A stretch of 32,845 nt of DNA from JBGQDM01 sp041495845 (GTDB lineage Bacteria > Acidobacteriota > Terriglobia > Terriglobales > Acidobacteriaceae), in NCBI GenBank assembly GCA_041495845.1, contig JBGQDM010000026.1, forward strand, positions 1 through 32,845. Reading direction: 5' to 3'. Below, piece by piece: positions 1 through 6,474 of this stretch. The position numbers were made by a program, and so were the translations under genes. How positions within the stretch are numbered: position 1 is the stretch's first letter; every line of letters begins with the position of its first letter. The notes beneath the pieces are model-generated. The model saw only the letters and a list, made by a program, of their open reading frames with translations. It had not been told where the DNA came from and searched no databases.

Positions 1-2
1 GC

Positions 3-1385
3 CGCAATCCTCAGGACTGGCCTGATGTTTCGCTCTCCGAAGATGGAAGCTGGCTGCTGATCTCGGTGCAGGTGGGCTATACAAAGTCCGAAATGTTTCT
101 CAAAGACGTCAGCACCGATGGGCCGCTGGTGCGCGTCACGCCCGGAATCGAGTCCATCTACCGCGGCGAAGTCTTCAACGGTGACCTCTACATCGTGAGC
201 AACGAAGGTGCTCCGCGTTATCGCGTCTTCCGCGCCAGCACCGAACACCCGGAGCGTGAGCACTGGCAGGAAATCATCCCCGAGAGCGATGCCGTGCTCC
301 ACGGTGCGGGTGTGATTGGTGGCAAACTCTTCGCGCAATATGAAAAAGACGCCAGCTCCCGCCTTCGCGTCCATAATCTCGACGGCAAGCTGCTGGAAGA
401 AATTCCGCTGCCGGGAATCGGCACAGTCTTCGCCACGGGCGGACGCTATGATCGCGACGAAGCCTTTTTCGCCTTCCACTCCTACACCATTCCGCCATCG
501 GTCTATCGCTACGATCTGAAAACCAAGCAGAGGGAAGAGTGGGCGCGAGTCAACGCGCCCATTGATCCTGCCGCCTATGAAGTGAAGCAAATCTGGTACG
601 CCTCGAAAGACGGCACGCGTGTGCCCATGTTTGTTGTGCACAAGAAAGGCCTCGTGCTCAACGGCAAGAATCCGACGCTGCTCACCGGCTACGGCGGTTT
701 CAATGTTTCCAGCACGCCCAACTTCAACGGGACGCGCTACGTGTGGCTGGAGCATGGCGGCGTGTATGCCGTCGCCAACCTGCGCGGCGGGTCGGAATAC
801 GGCGAGGACTGGCACCACGCCGGCATGCTGGAGAAAAAGCAGAACGTGTTTGATGACTTCATCGCTGCCGGCGAATTCCTGATCGCGCAGGGCTATACCG
901 ACAAAGCGCATCTCGCTGCTCAGGGCGGCTCAAACGGCGGCCTGCTCATGGGTGCGGCCGTCACGCAGCGTCCGGATTTGTGGCGCGCGGTGGTTTGCCA
1001 GGTGCCGCTGCTCGACATGCTGCGCTACCAGAATTTCCAGATCGCCCGCCTGTGGATTCCGGAATACGGCTCCGCGGAAAATCCGAAACAGTTCGACTAC
1101 CTCTACGCGTACTCACCCTACCATCACGTAAAGGCGGGAGCAGAATACCCCGCAATTCTCTTCATGACCGCCGACACGGACACGCGCGTAGATCCCATGC
1201 ACGCCAAGAAGATGGCGGCGCTGATGCAAGCCGAAGCCAAGAACGGCCAGAGCAAAGACCGGCCGATTCTGCTGCGTATCGAACCCAAGGCCGGACACGG
1301 CGCCGGCAAGCCCGTCCACAAAGTGATTGAGGAGGGCGTGGATATTTATTCGTTTCTGTTCTGGCAGTTGGGAGTGAAGCCGTAA
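3..1385 (+). CDS. Prolyl oligopeptidase (S9A), 5' end outside window
   Basis: The reading frame is already open at base 3, so the gene starts upstream and only the C-terminal part is present. The product is a serine peptidase of the prolyl oligopeptidase family, which cleaves short peptides after proline. Counting from the GTG at 66, the catalytic triad is visible: Ser289 in GGSNGG, Asp372 in TDTRVDP and His411 in AGHGAGKP. The spacings (83 and 39 residues) are close to those of the family. Only the end of the beta-propeller precedes the alpha/beta-hydrolase domain. The gene ends at TAA 1383-1385, and a small convergent reading frame overlaps its last 40 bases. Assignment to S9A is secure. 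Whether the enzyme is exported cannot be seen because the N-terminus is missing. Confidence 0.93.
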   Translation, partial: RNPQDWPDVSLSEDGSWLLISVQVGYTKSEMFLKDVSTDGPLVRVTPGIESIYRGEVFNGDLYIVSNEGAPRYRVFRASTEHPEREHWQEIIPESDAVLHGAGVIGGKLFAQYEKDASSRLRVHNLDGKLLEEIPLPGIGTVFATGGRYDRDEAFFAFHSYTIPPSVYRYDLKTKQREEWARVNAPIDPAAYEVKQIWYASKDGTRVPMFVVHKKGLVLNGKNPTLLTGYGGFNVSSTPNFNGTRYVWLEHGGVYAVANLRGGSEYGEDWHHAGMLEKKQNVFDDFIAAGEFLIAQGYTDKAHLAAQGGSNGGLLMGAAVTQRPDLWRAVVCQVPLLDMLRYQNFQIARLWIPEYGSAENPKQFDYLYAYSPYHHVKAGAEYPAILFMTADTDTRVDPMHAKKMAALMQAEAKNGQSKDRPILLRIEPKAGHGAGKPVHKVIEEGVDIYSFLFWQLGVKP

Positions 1386-1741
1386 CGCCAGCCCGGGGGA
1401 CAGACTGGCTCTCGGAGACTTCCGTCACGTGCCGAAACCAGTGCCTCATCCAGTGATTTCCTGCCGATATTCTCCTGGTTGAAGTATGTACATGAGTATG
1501 CGGTATTAGCGGTCGGCTCTACGGTAATCAGATTAAGCGTTGTCATGCCGCCGCCTTCAACAGGGACTTGAGTCGTCTCGACGGTAGGCTTATCGGGTAG
1601 TTCTACCGAAAATGTGCCATCCGGCGCGGTGTAAGTCTGCCATCGGTGAGGCAGCGACTTGTCAGAATTTGCTACCGCTAGCGAGACGGCGACTCCAAAC
1701 ACGAATAGGACAAGCTGGCGGTCAGTGATCTTGAATTTCAT
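1346..1741 (-). pseudogene. Small secreted or anchored protein, probably 3'-truncated
   Basis: A 131-codon frame begins with a basic stretch and a hydrophobic segment (about residues 10-24) that looks like a signal peptide or anchor. It is followed by a beta-rich stretch of the type W-x-x-Y-T-A-P-D-G-T-F-S-V-E-L-P, seen in small acidobacterial secreted proteins. The last 20 or so residues (from about SLREPVCPPGW) are read from the intergenic DNA and the antisense strand of the peptidase gene, and do not look like the rest. I infer that the original 3' end was lost and that the frame runs on to a chance stop. A GGAGGAGG lies about 25 bases upstream of the ATG, too far for ideal spacing. No function is assigned. 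Confidence 0.45.
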
Positions 1742-1945
1742 TGATGGTCATGCTATCCAAGCCGAACCTCCTCCGCCAAGGAGAATGGCTCTAGTCTTTT
1801 CTTCTATCTCCCCAAAACCTTGTCAAGCCCCCTAAAACCTCAATTTCTCCCTAACTAACTCATTCTTCACGTGAAATAAGTCTGGTTGCCGTGGCGGTCT
1901 ACCCCCCTCCCGTTTGCTATCCTGTAAGTAGAGGGTAAATTCACC

Positions 1946-2000
1946 GGCGGGCACAAAGCCCGCCGACCCACAAGCGCGGCCCAGGCCGCGCCTTTCTTTT
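1946..2000 (+). terminator. Tandem hairpins with T-rich tail in leader of the endonuclease-like gene
   Basis: Two perfect G+C stems lie in tandem: GGCGGGC/GCCCGCC (1946-1952 with 1958-1964, 5-base loop) and GCGCGGC/GCCGCGC (1974-1980 with 1985-1991, 4-base loop). The second is followed by CTTTCTTTT (1992-2000), the form of an intrinsic terminator. It sits directly before the Shine-Dalgarno of the next gene, so it could be an attenuator of that gene or a terminator insulating it. Confidence 0.5.
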
Positions 2001-2018
2001 GCTCGAAAGGATCGAATT

Positions 2019-2492
2019 GTGCCCAAAAAACCACGTCCGCGGCGTATTCACAGCAAGCGCCTCGGCGAACAGGCGGAAGCCGCCTTTCTCAATCGCGCCA
2101 TCGGTCTCGGTTTCGCTGTCGCCACACCCTGGGGAAACTGCGAACGCTACGACTTCATTGTGGACGCCGGCGGACGCTTCTGGCGCATCCAGGTCAAATC
2201 CACCCGCCATCAGGATTGCAAGCGCTACGGCTACCCCTTCAAGGCCCACTCCTTCGACGGCCAGCGACGACCTGTCCCCTACCGCGAGGACGAGGTTGAC
2301 ATTCTCGCCGCTTACGTTGCTCCCGAAGATCTTTGGTACCTCATTCCCATCGGCCTGCTCAAGTCCCATCTCACTTTCCGCATCTACACCTACGGCCGCC
2401 GCGGTGGCCACATCCTCGACACTTTCCGCGAAGCCTGGTGGCTCCTCGAAGGCAAGAAAAGCGCTCCCCCACAGCTCCGTGAACATCCGTGA
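2019..2492 (+). CDS. PD-(D/E)XK endonuclease-like protein
   Basis: The protein has 157 residues with a basic N-terminus (MPKKPRPRRIHSKR). The core resembles the small PD-(D/E)XK nuclease family often named after a group I intron-encoded endonuclease: Glu17 in LGEQAE, Asp45 in CERYDFIVD and Gln58-x-Lys60 in WRIQVKST form the expected E...D...QxK active site. The GTG start at 2019 is chosen because GAAAGG at 2005-2010 sits 8 bases before it and the family N-terminus matches. The gene stands alone between the remnant frame and the transposon, with tandem hairpins in its leader. There is no intron around it and no methyltransferase neighbour, so its partner or target is unknown. Fold assignment is fairly sure; biological role is not. 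Confidence 0.7.
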   Translation: MPKKPRPRRIHSKRLGEQAEAAFLNRAIGLGFAVATPWGNCERYDFIVDAGGRFWRIQVKSTRHQDCKRYGYPFKAHSFDGQRRPVPYREDEVDILAAYVAPEDLWYLIPIGLLKSHLTFRIYTYGRRGGHILDTFREAWWLLEGKKSAPPQLREHP

Positions 2493-2554
2493 AATCCGTG
2501 GCCCAGGAGGGCTCACACCTGTGATGTCGCATGACAGCGATGCCTTGATGCAGT

Positions 2555-2562
2555 TGCTGGAG
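2555..2562 (+). repeat. Left target-site duplication of the IS1595 element
   Basis: TGCTGGAG immediately precedes the left inverted repeat. It matches TGCCGGAG at 5578-5585 immediately after the right inverted repeat at 7 of 8 positions. Eight bases is the usual duplication length for IS1595-family elements, so this marks the insertion boundary. The single mismatch suggests a substitution after insertion. Confidence 0.82.
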
Positions 2563-2587
2563 GGTAATTATCCCTTGACAGTAGGTA
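2563..2587 (+). repeat. Left terminal inverted repeat (25 bp)
   Basis: The repeat starts GGTAATTATCCC and continues to base 2587. It is identical, base for base, to the reverse complement of 5553-5577, and the match stops at both ends (position 2562 and position 2588). It contains TTGACA at 2575-2580 pointing into the element. Confidence 0.93.
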
Positions 2588-2603
2588 CGGTTTGGGATAC
2601 CTT
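2575..2603 (+). promoter_or_regulatory. Candidate promoter starting in the left inverted repeat
   Basis: TTGACA at 2575-2580 is a perfect -35 hexamer lying inside the terminal repeat. A 17-base spacer leads to TACCTT at 2598-2603, a weak -10 (3 of 6). If used, it would start transcription about 12 bases before the first cargo ATG at 2622 and drive cargo and transposase together. The -35 is convincing and the -10 is not. Confidence 0.4.
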
Positions 2604-2621
2604 TGTGGCAGGTAAACAGCT

Positions 2622-2894
2622 ATGAGCCCCGAGAACTCTTCTTTAGCCGTCCGGCTCCTAAACGCTTTCGAGCATTTCTACCGCGAGAACGCTGGGCTTC
2701 GCATGATTTTGACCGACCATCGCGTGCCCGGCTGGGAGCGGAGGTTACAGGAGTTGATGGACGACCCGAAGCCTGCCGCTTTTGTTCGCGATCAATTCTC
2801 CGAAGTGCGCTCCGCATTAATTGAAAGAGGCGATCCGGCACGGGCGCTTCAAGCACTGCTAAAAGTTTTTCCGCCCAACAAGGACTTGAACTAG
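2622..2894 (+). CDS. 90-aa cargo protein of unknown function
   Basis: The first gene inside the transposon. The product is predicted to be mainly helical, charged and without membrane segments (for example FEHFYRENAGLRMIL and FVRDQFSEVRSALIERG). I do not recognise a family. The ATG overlaps the stop of a short frame read through the left terminal repeat (ATGA at 2622-2625), which would allow coupled translation; otherwise the Shine-Dalgarno is weak. The transposase follows 17 bases after the stop, so the two are probably co-transcribed. It may be an accessory transposition or regulatory protein, or cargo; the sequence does not decide. Confidence 0.65.
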   Translation: MSPENSSLAVRLLNAFEHFYRENAGLRMILTDHRVPGWERRLQELMDDPKPAAFVRDQFSEVRSALIERGDPARALQALLKVFPPNKDLN

Positions 2895-2911
2895 GCATAG
2901 GTAGGTACTCC

Positions 2912-3859
2912 ATGAGCAACCGAAAACCAAAGATGCTGCCGTACACATTGAAAGACTTCCAGAACCAGTTCTCGGATGAGCCGACCTGCCTTGAGTGGCT
3001 TCGTAACTACCTCTACCCGGACGGAATCTACTGCGAGACGTGCGAGAAGGTCACGAAGCACCACCGCATAGCCAGCCGCCCGTCGTACTCGTGCGACCAC
3101 TGCGGCCATCACGTTCACCCGACCGCTGGCACGATCTTCCACAAGTCGCCCACGCCGCTGACCACGTGGTTCTATGCGATCTATCTCATGGCCCAGACAC
3201 GGTGCGGCATCTCCGCGAAGCAGATTCAGCGGGAGACGGGCGTCACCTACAAGACCGCGTGGCGCATGTTCAAGCAGATTCGCTCTATGCTCGAAGAGGA
3301 CGGCGGCCCCGTCGGCGGAAGAGGCAAGCGCGTCGAGATTGACGAAGCTTACATCGGCGGCAGGCGCAAGGGTGGAACCGGAAGGCCAATGGCTGGCGAC
3401 AAGGTCAAGACCGCCGTTGTCGGCATCGTGGAACGAAAGGGCAGAATCAAGGCTCTGGTTGCGGATGATGTAAAAGGCTCTACGCTTCTTGGGATGGTTC
3501 ACGAAAACGTCCTCCCGAAGAGCACAGTCTTTACCGATGAACTGAACGCCTACCACGGAATCGGGCACATGCCGAATCGCTCGTATGACCATAAGCGGAT
3601 CAATCATTCTGCCAAGGTCTACGTGGTCGGCGAGATTCACACGAATACGGTTGAAGGCTTCTGGAGCCTACTCAAGAACGGCCTGCGGGGTGTCTACCAC
3701 TCCGTGGGCAAGGGCTATCTACAGTCCTACCTTAACGAGTACAGCTTCCGGTACAATCGGCGCTTCGACACGCAGCCGATGTTTCTCAGCTTTCTAAAGC
3801 AGGTTGAGAAGCGAGATGTGGTTGTGCGTCGTGCGCCAGTCTTGGCCGAACCCTTCTGA
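2912..3859 (+). CDS. IS1595-family (ISXO2-type) transposase
   Basis: The 315-residue DDE-type transposase moves the surrounding element. An N-terminal zinc ribbon (Cys41, Cys44, Cys61, Cys64, in CETC and CDHC) is followed by a helix-turn-helix-like segment (SAKQIQRETGVTYKTAWRMF, about residues 101-120) and the ISXO2 catalytic domain. Asp144 (VEIDEAYIGG), Asp209 (VFTDELNAY) and Asn245 with Glu248 (HTNTVEGFWSLLK) correspond to the family's D-D-N-type active site. The end of the domain (SYLNEYSFRYNRR) is also typical. Length matches full-size family members, with no frameshift or internal stop, so it is probably functional. Translation starts at ATG 2912. Confidence 0.95.
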   Translation: MSNRKPKMLPYTLKDFQNQFSDEPTCLEWLRNYLYPDGIYCETCEKVTKHHRIASRPSYSCDHCGHHVHPTAGTIFHKSPTPLTTWFYAIYLMAQTRCGISAKQIQRETGVTYKTAWRMFKQIRSMLEEDGGPVGGRGKRVEIDEAYIGGRRKGGTGRPMAGDKVKTAVVGIVERKGRIKALVADDVKGSTLLGMVHENVLPKSTVFTDELNAYHGIGHMPNRSYDHKRINHSAKVYVVGEIHTNTVEGFWSLLKNGLRGVYHSVGKGYLQSYLNEYSFRYNRRFDTQPMFLSFLKQVEKRDVVVRRAPVLAEPF

Positions 3860-3897
3860 CTAGGGATTGGCCGATACAGCAGAACGAGGAGCCGCCA

Positions 3898-4350
3898 ATG
3901 CCTCAGATATTGGTCGTGTCTCGGGAGTGTCCGGGCTGCAAGATGCCATCGCACTTGCCTTCCGCCAAGTTTCAAGAATTAGTTCAATCTCGGAAAAAGG
4001 ACGAGAGGTTCTCAGGGCTAGTTCTATGTGATGCGTGCAACCTAATATCATCCGGCAGTACCACCATTGGGCCGGGCCACATGTACGACAGAGACAATCC
4101 ACCACGAGGCTGTCTCTACGAGCATCTATTTTTCTGGCCCCTGCAATGCGCCGTGCAAACGTGCAAGACTCGCGCCATAGTTCTCGCGCCCAAGATGAAA
4201 CACTACGTGAACGAAGACGATCTCTCGCCGGAACTGCCGTTGTGGAGGGTCGCAAGCGATGTACGCTGCCCTTCTGGCCATCCGGTGCCAAGCCCACGGG
4301 ATAGCATGGACAAGAAATTGAGGCACCAAGAACCGGGGGTTGTTTCATGA
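3898..4350 (+). CDS. Cysteine-rich zinc-ribbon-like cargo protein
   Basis: The 150-residue cytoplasmic protein carries Cys pairs CPGC (11, 14) and CDAC (44, 47), then Cys84/Cys89 (CAVQTC) and Cys124 with His128 (CPSGH). The pattern suggests one or two zinc-binding knuckles. A GAGGAG at 3886-3891 sits 6 bases before the ATG. Its stop overlaps the start of the next small gene (ATGA at 4347-4350), so the two are translationally coupled. It lies 38 bases after the transposase. I do not recognise a family and cannot tell whether it binds DNA, RNA or protein. Position inside the transposon makes it cargo. Confidence 0.68.
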   Translation: MPQILVVSRECPGCKMPSHLPSAKFQELVQSRKKDERFSGLVLCDACNLISSGSTTIGPGHMYDRDNPPRGCLYEHLFFWPLQCAVQTCKTRAIVLAPKMKHYVNEDDLSPELPLWRVASDVRCPSGHPVPSPRDSMDKKLRHQEPGVVS

Positions 4351-4523
4351 ACGATAGGACCACGCCAAAGGCCAAGTCTCCGCCGCCCTCTACGAGAAAA
4401 TATCGAGCGCCCGACGCTCTAACCAAAAGGCTCGACCAGGAGATGCTGGACAACCTGAACAAGGCGGGCGAGGACTACCTCAAGAAGCACGACCTGCCCC
4501 CGCTGGAGAAGTCCGAGAAGTAA
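4347..4523 (+). CDS. 58-aa charged cargo protein, coupled to zinc-ribbon gene
   Basis: The frame starts at the ATG that overlaps the previous stop (ATGA) and encodes 58 residues: a basic, proline-rich N-terminus (PKAKSPPPSTRKYR) followed by a strongly charged predicted helix (TKRLDQEMLDNLNKAGEDYLKK). The four-base overlap supports real, coupled expression. It ends 7 bases before the stop of the convergent protease gene. No family is recognised. The size, charge and coupling are what a small antidote, adaptor or DNA-binding subunit would show, but that is speculation. Confidence 0.55.
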   Translation: MNDRTTPKAKSPPPSTRKYRAPDALTKRLDQEMLDNLNKAGEDYLKKHDLPPLEKSEK

Positions 4524-4530
4524 TCTGCCC

Positions 4531-5475
4531 CTAATGCTTTGACGGCCCGATCTTGCGGCTGGCCTTCTTTAGCGCAGACTCGAAATCATCTTTGGTGAAC
4601 GGCTTCGCGAAAGAGCTATCCAGCGCCGAAGAGTCCTTGTGTTTGTCCTTCAGCAATCGTTCTTCTGCTTCTCTTCTCATTTCAACGAACTCAGGCAGGT
4701 AAAGAATCTCGCGTATTTTGTTGGCTGGCACTACCACGCAAATCCCCATGTTGACCTTCTCCGCCTCTAGCAGCGTCCCGTTGGGCGGGGCATCCCAATG
4801 CCCGCGAACGACACCGAGAAAGAAGGTCTGTCCCGGCGCCCAGTACCTAATATCAGCATCGGCGTCAGACTTGGCTGTTCTGTAGGGAACCTCTACGGAC
4901 TCGCTCACAAATGCGGGTGATCCACTTAATCCGCCAATCGAGCGGCTCTCAACAAGGTATGCGTCCATGAAACCATTGTGAAAATATACTTGCTCGTCGG
5001 GTATCAGGGCGAGGCTTCCCAATCTGGCAATCGGCAGATTCTTCTTCTGCCCTGCGACGTGCTTGAACAATCCAGTCATGAATACTTCATCGCCAGGGCC
5101 AATCTGATGCTTCACAATATCTTCGTCGGTGAGAAAAGTCTCGATTCCCACAGCACGCAGATCAAGATGGAAGCTGGGGGCATTAATAAACGGTGTGACT
5201 GCTGCATCTACCGTGCGGTCCTCATGGGACCACCATCGCACACCTTTTCCATCGAACTCGTGCGACCCTCCGTCGCGAGTGTTCATGCGGATAACGTAGG
5301 GGCGATCTCCGATTTTATCCAGACAGTGCTTTGCTGTAACCAGATACTGAAAGTTGCCGATCTTCTCCCCCGGAAGATTGACGACGAAGGCCGTCCCGCC
5401 AAAATCGGGCGCCTCCGCGCCATCCTTTAGGCCGAGACACACTACGCACTTGCGGACGGAATCAGAGACGCGCAT
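4531..5475 (-). CDS. Trypsin-like serine protease, transposon cargo
   Basis: The product is a 314-residue chymotrypsin-fold protease. The triad is visible as His50 (LVTAKHCLD), Asp90 (DRTVDAAVTPF) and Ser184 in GGLSGSPAF. A charged tail (from about residue 250, with EEMRREAEERLLKDK-like composition) follows the protease domain. There is no signal peptide, so it probably acts in the cytoplasm. I chose ATG 5475 because GAAGGA lies 7 bases upstream. The frame is open further upstream to a TTG at 5565 inside the terminal repeat, and an ATG at 5508 is also possible. It converges on the zinc-ribbon/58-aa pair with a 7-base gap. Protease cargo is unusual for an insertion sequence; substrate unknown. 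Confidence 0.8.
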   Translation of the reverse strand: MRVSDSVRKCVVCLGLKDGAEAPDFGGTAFVVNLPGEKIGNFQYLVTAKHCLDKIGDRPYVIRMNTRDGGSHEFDGKGVRWWSHEDRTVDAAVTPFINAPSFHLDLRAVGIETFLTDEDIVKHQIGPGDEVFMTGLFKHVAGQKKNLPIARLGSLALIPDEQVYFHNGFMDAYLVESRSIGGLSGSPAFVSESVEVPYRTAKSDADADIRYWAPGQTFFLGVVRGHWDAPPNGTLLEAEKVNMGICVVVPANKIREILYLPEFVEMRREAEERLLKDKHKDSSALDSSFAKPFTKDDFESALKKASRKIGPSKH

Positions 5476-5552
5476 GCCGATGTCCTTCTGTGGCCAGAGA
5501 TAATAGCGCGGGGCTCTGGCCATCCTTACATCAACACACTGCCCGAATTGTA

Positions 5553-5577
5553 TACCTACTGTCAAGGGATAATTACC
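5553..5577 (-). repeat. Right terminal inverted repeat (25 bp)
   Basis: The reverse complement of this stretch is identical to 2563-2587 over all 25 bases. TTGACA occurs on the minus strand at 5565-5560, pointing into the element toward the protease gene, but no good -10 follows at 16-18 bases. Confidence 0.93.
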
Positions 5578-5585
5578 TGCCGGAG
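5578..5585 (+). repeat. Right target-site duplication of the IS1595 element
   Basis: TGCCGGAG directly follows the right inverted repeat and matches TGCTGGAG at 2555-2562 at 7 of 8 positions. Confidence 0.82.
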
Positions 5586-5625
5586 TGGCCTTTGCGCTGG
5601 TCTGACCGCGCGCAAATCTGCCGCC

Positions 5626-6012
5626 TCACCAGATGCGCCGCACCCGGTAGCCATCAAACGCCACATCATTACTCACGATCGGCAAATCTTCAGCCTGCGC
5701 CTGCGCTACCAGCATTCGATCAAAAGGGTCTTTGTGTGGTCCGGGAAGGAGGCCGGCACGTACCGCGTGGTCGGGCGTAATCGAGAGCGGCTCGAAGCGC
5801 TCGTTGGCTAGGTAGCCGGCAAAATCAGCAGCCAGGTCGGCGGCGAATGGCAGTTTGCCCAGGCGGACTTTGGTCGCAATCTCCCATGCCGATGCCGCGC
5901 TGACGAAAACCGTATTGCCCCCTGGAGCCATCCAGCGCCGGGCCGAGGGCGGCAGCGACGGGTCATCGCTCAGCCACCAGAGCAAAGCGTGCGTGTCCAG
6001 CAGGATGCGCAT
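5626..6012 (-). CDS. vapC: VapC-like PIN-domain toxin
   Basis: The 128-residue PIN-domain ribonuclease is the toxin of a type II toxin-antitoxin pair; VapC proteins cleave tRNA or rRNA. The acidic active-site residues are all present: Asp6 (LLDTHALLWW), Glu44 (SAWEIATKVRLGKL), Asp95/Asp98 (HKDPFDRMLVAQA) and Asp116 (VSND). The ATG at 6012 lies 4 bases after the stop of the antitoxin gene, so the two form an operon. Its 3' end is 41 bases from the right end of the IS1595 element, which therefore landed just beyond the pair without breaking it. Confidence 0.92.
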   Translation of the reverse strand: MRILLDTHALLWWLSDDPSLPPSARRWMAPGGNTVFVSAASAWEIATKVRLGKLPFAADLAADFAGYLANERFEPLSITPDHAVRAGLLPGPHKDPFDRMLVAQAQAEDLPIVSNDVAFDGYRVRRIW

Positions 6013-6016
6013 TGGG

Positions 6017-6247
6017 CTATTCCCAGCGCTTCAGTTCGTCGTCAGGCAAGGGTTCAAAAAACTCCGGCCCCACCTTCAGTTTGCCGCGCAACGCTCCAGG
6101 CTGCCGCGTGCCTTTGCTGTCGCTGATCGGCACCAGCCGCACCACCGGCTGCGCGCCCCGCGCGATGACAATCTCTTCCCCGCGGCAGGCGCGCTCAATC
6201 AGGCGCGAGAGGTGGGTCTTGGCTTCGTGGATGGTGATCGGCTTCAT
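6017..6247 (-). CDS. vapB: VapB/Phd-family antitoxin
   Basis: The 76-residue partner of the downstream toxin has the typical Phd/YefM N-terminus: MKPITIHEAKTHLSRLIERACRGEEIVIARGAQPVVRLVP in family terms, that is a DNA-binding fold followed by a toxin-binding C-terminal tail with PEFFEPLPDDEL. It should neutralise VapC and autorepress the operon. AGGA lies 5 bases before the ATG. A perfect TTAGCTAA palindrome at 6263-6270, just upstream of the start, is a possible operator for this autoregulation. Confidence 0.9.
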   Translation of the reverse strand: MKPITIHEAKTHLSRLIERACRGEEIVIARGAQPVVRLVPISDSKGTRQPGALRGKLKVGPEFFEPLPDDELKRWE

Positions 6248-6308
6248 GCTAGTCCTGCATCATTAGCTAAGTTAGTCTAGCATAATTTCCCGCGTTTCTC
6301 GCTCGGAT

Positions 6309-6343
6309 TTGACCCCTCCCTCCCTAACATGTTATAAACATGT
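6309..6343 (+). promoter_or_regulatory. hppA promoter with palindromic operator on the -10
   Basis: TTGACC (6309-6314), an 18-base spacer and TATAAA (6333-6338) form a good sigma-70 promoter. A perfect 7-3-7 inverted repeat, ACATGTTATAAACATGT (6327-6343), covers the -10 hexamer, the position expected for a repressor site. The start of transcription would be near 6345, leaving a leader of about 130 bases before hppA. Confidence 0.62.
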
Positions 6344-6348
6344 GCTTT

Positions 6349-6367
6349 GTGCCGGGTCCCCCGGCAC
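6349..6367 (+). other. Perfect hairpin at the start of the hppA leader
   Basis: GTGCCGGG (6349-6356) and CCCGGCAC (6360-6367) pair over 8 bases around a TCC loop. It lies within the first bases of the predicted transcript. No T-run follows, so it is not a terminator; it may stabilise the 5' end. Confidence 0.45.
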
Positions 6368-6474
6368 GGCTTTGCTGCGCGGCCAAACTCGGCACTCCTC
6401 AAGTCTTGGTGGAAGCGCGCTCGCGAGACAAATCTAAATCCCTGAATTTTGCAGTCATCCCTGTGGAGGATTCG

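Larger units (their letters stand above)
2563..5577 (+). mobile_element. IS1595-family transposon with four cargo genes
   Basis: The 3,015-bp element is bounded by perfect 25-bp terminal inverted repeats and an 8-bp target duplication (TGCTGGAG / TGCCGGAG). Inside, in order, are a 90-aa unknown protein, the ISXO2-type transposase, a 150-aa cysteine-rich protein and a 58-aa charged protein, all on the plus strand, and a trypsin-like protease on the minus strand running back from the right end. IS1595-family members with passenger genes are known, but this cargo combination is not one I recognise. Boundaries were set by base-by-base comparison of both ends. The transposase is full length with its catalytic residues, so the element looks intact. 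The cargo looks somewhat richer in A/T than the flanking genes; this was judged by eye and not computed. Confidence 0.9.

Noticed and set aside
5476..5565. Protease start at TTG 5565 inside the inverted repeat
   Set aside because: There is no Shine-Dalgarno before it, and the first 30 residues are not needed for the protease fold. ATG 5475 has GAAGGA at good spacing. The upstream frame is kept only as an observation on the repeats.
6340..6474. An N-terminal extension of the pyrophosphatase from ATG 6340
   Set aside because: It would start inside the -10 palindrome, upstream of the predicted transcription start, and the extension is not protein-like. ATG 6475 has a proper GGAGG and yields a signal-like N-terminus.
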